In this document: in pieces, positions 3,969 to 5,454 of the stretch
Numbering within the stretch: position 1 is the stretch's first letter
Layout: every line of letters begins with the position of its first letter
Assembly (NCBI GenBank): GCA_045629845.1
Contig: JAZQRZ010000195.1
Coordinates: 1-5,454, forward strand
Length of the DNA stretch: 5,454 nt
Direction: 5' to 3'
From: UBA9715 sp045629845
GTDB taxonomy: Bacteria; Actinomycetota; Coriobacteriia; Coriobacteriales; Eggerthellaceae
Notes under the pieces: model-generated
Database searches by the model: none
Told to the model about the DNA's origin: nothing
What the model saw: the letters and a program-made list of their open reading frames with translations, nothing else
Translations under genes and position numbers: made by a program

Positions 3969-5454
3969 CCAGGAGAAATCTAGAACTCATACTCCTGTGC
4001 GTGGCAGCGCCGATTGTTATTCTGCTGTTCGCCATGCTGGCACTTAACCAAGGTGAACGCCTAGGGCTCACCACACTTGGCGTGCCCATTGGTATTTTTG
4101 CAGCGTTTGTCGTGGCGCATATCTCGATTCGCTTTTTGGCGCCTGATGCCGACCCGGCAATCTTGCCTATCGTGTTTGCCCTTTCGGGTATAGGCATCGC
4201 CTTTGTCACGCGGCTAGCCCCTGAACTCGCCCTTAACCAGGTCATTTGGCTCTTTGTTGGCGTCGCATCCATGGTGTTGGTCCTCGTGTTTTCACGGCAC
4301 ATGGATAAGCTCGCAAACTACAAGTACACCCTGATGATTCTTGGTTTTGCGCTGCTGCTTTCTCCGTTGCTGCCTTTTGTCGGCACCGAAATCTATGGTA
4401 GCCGCATTTGGCTTTCCATCGGCCCGCTTTCATTCCAGCCGGGCGAATTAGCAAAGGTTGTCATCGTCCTGTTCTTGGCAAGCTACCTATCGACCAACCG
4501 CGAAATGCTATCCATCTTCACCTGGCGCATTGGTCCGCTACGCCTGCCCGACATTCGCACCCTGGCCCCCATGCTGGTCATGTGGGTTATCGCTTTGCTC
4601 ATCGTCATCTTCGAAAAAGACCTCGGCAGCGCTGTCGTGTTCTTCTTCGTATTCCTTGCTATGTTGTATGTTGCAACGGGCAAAAAGTTTTACCTGGTCA
4701 TTGGTATCTTGCTTATGGTTTTTGGCTGCGTGGGCGCCTATCTGGGCTTCTCGCATGTGCAAATCCGCGTGGCTAATTGGCTTGATCCCTTCTCTGACCC
4801 GCAAGGCGATGGCTATCAAATGCTGCAAGGCCTGTTCTCGATGGCCGATGGCGACCTGTTTGGCGTAGGCATCGGGCGCGGTCTGGCCGAAAACATTCCT
4901 GTCGTCGAAAGCGACTTTATCTTTGCCGCTTTAGCTGAAGAATGCGGCTTACTTGGCGCAGCTGGCGTGCTGCTGCTGTACCTCAGCTTCGCTATCCGTG
5001 GCTACGTTACTGCCGCGCGTGCAAAAAGCGATTTCTCCAGCATGACCTCGGTTGGCCTTACCACCACCATCGTTCTGCAGGCCTTCATTATTGTTGGCGG
5101 CGTTACCCGCCTTATCCCCCTAACCGGCCTTACCTTGCCCTTCATTAGTCAGGGCGGCTCGTCGCTTCTTGCTAGCTTTATCGCCATTGGCTTTTTGCTG
5201 CGCTGTGGTGACGAAGCAACGGGCGTAGGCCAAGAAATGACCAACATCACTGGCGCATTTGGTGCTAACAGCCAGCTTGGTCGTGTAGCGCTAGGAAAGC
5301 GTCTTACCAATGCACTTATTATTCTGTCTGCCCTGTTTGTACTGCTTGTAGCCAACATCACCATGATCATGGTTATTCAGGCTAACGAGTATCAGAACAT
5401 GGCGGGCAACAACCACACCATAGCTAAGCAAGCCACCGTGAAGCGAGGCACCAT
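3965..5454 (+). CDS. rodA: RodA-PbpA fusion: SEDS glycosyltransferase joined to class B PBP (partial, runs off right edge)
   Basis: One open frame of 496 complete codons with no stop before the edge. Residues 1-413 are a RodA-type SEDS polymerase that links lipid II into glycan strands: about 12 hydrophobic segments, GSRIWLSIGPLSFQPGELAK (145-164), FEKDLGS (216-222), NWLDPFSDPQGDGYQ in the large outer loop, ESDFIFAALAEECGLLG (315-331) with D317 at the catalytic Asp position, and VTRLIPLTGLTLPFISQGG then SSLLA (380-403). Residues 414-446 are a linker. Residues 447-472 are a new membrane helix, and 473-496 read QANEYQNMAGNNHTIAKQ then ATVKRGT, the start of PbpA/PBP2 proteins just before the RGxI motif. 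An even number of RodA helices puts the linker in the cytoplasm and the PBP domain outside, which is consistent for both halves. GTG overlaps the pstP stop. In mycobacteria the two are separate adjacent genes; the transpeptidase domain lies beyond this window. Confidence 0.92.
   Translation, partial: MTRRNLELILLCVAAPIVILLFAMLALNQGERLGLTTLGVPIGIFAAFVVAHISIRFLAPDADPAILPIVFALSGIGIAFVTRLAPELALNQVIWLFVGVASMVLVLVFSRHMDKLANYKYTLMILGFALLLSPLLPFVGTEIYGSRIWLSIGPLSFQPGELAKVVIVLFLASYLSTNREMLSIFTWRIGPLRLPDIRTLAPMLVMWVIALLIVIFEKDLGSAVVFFFVFLAMLYVATGKKFYLVIGILLMVFGCVGAYLGFSHVQIRVANWLDPFSDPQGDGYQMLQGLFSMADGDLFGVGIGRGLAENIPVVESDFIFAALAEECGLLGAAGVLLLYLSFAIRGYVTAARAKSDFSSMTSVGLTTTIVLQAFIIVGGVTRLIPLTGLTLPFISQGGSSLLASFIAIGFLLRCGDEATGVGQEMTNITGAFGANSQLGRVALGKRLTNALIILSALFVLLVANITMIMVIQANEYQNMAGNNHTIAKQATVKRGT
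5201..5302 (+). other. Fusion linker between the RodA and PbpA parts
   Basis: This encodes residues 413-446 of the fusion, from the end of the last RodA helix to the basic LGKR before the PBP helix. The linker is about 34 residues, polar and Gly/Asn/Thr/Gln-containing, and probably cytoplasmic. It holds an in-frame ATG at 5237 (residue 425), but only a weak AGG precedes it and no stop separates the two halves. Confidence 0.75.

Noticed and set aside
5237..5454. Separate pbpA gene starting at the internal ATG at 5237
   Set aside because: It is in frame with rodA with no intervening stop and only a weak AGG upstream. Internal initiation cannot be excluded, but a single fused product is the simpler reading.

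Overview
The window looks like a chromosomal piece of an actinobacterium. It carries the conserved order fhaA - fhaB - pstP - rodA - pbpA on the + strand, which in actinobacteria normally continues into a PknA/PknB-type Ser/Thr kinase. Base composition is moderate rather than strongly GC-rich, the FhaA protein is short, and rodA runs in frame into pbpA. Together these point to the class Coriobacteriia (gut and oral relatives of Eggerthella, Slackia, Olsenella or Collinsella). That placement is inference, not a database match.

Layout. Positions 1-601 (- strand) hold the first 200 codons of a membrane protein with a long, disordered Tyr/Arg/Ser/Asp/Gly-rich cytoplasmic N-terminus; its functional domain lies off the left edge. 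Positions 602-813 are intergenic and contain a hairpin terminator-like element. Positions 814-889 (- strand) encode tRNA-Thr(CGU), with a good sigma70-type promoter at 918-946. Positions 947-1188 are an AT-rich intergenic stretch with short direct repeats, a degenerate hairpin element and a plausible promoter for the + strand operon. From 1189 to the right edge runs the operon: fhaA (1189-2253), an 80-nt gap with two hairpins, fhaB (2334-2747, TTG start), pstP (2748-3968, abutting fhaB) and a rodA-pbpA fusion (3965 to the edge, GTG start overlapping the pstP stop).

How the genes work together. RodA is the SEDS glycosyltransferase that polymerises lipid II into glycan strands, and PbpA is its class B PBP transpeptidase partner. 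FhaA and FhaB are phosphothreonine-binding FHA proteins that read marks placed by PknA/PknB-type kinases, and PstP is the membrane phosphatase that removes those marks. The cluster is therefore a cell-wall elongation module with its own phospho-signalling circuit.

Most notable points: the SEDS and PBP partners are encoded as one polypeptide; a 45-bp hairpin-associated repeat occurs upstream of fhaA and, inverted, between fhaA and fhaB, where its perfect 13-bp stem ends 3 nt before the fhaB Shine-Dalgarno; and an 11-bp motif recurs in the divergent intergenic region. No CRISPR array, insertion sequence or clear new defence or mobile system is visible.
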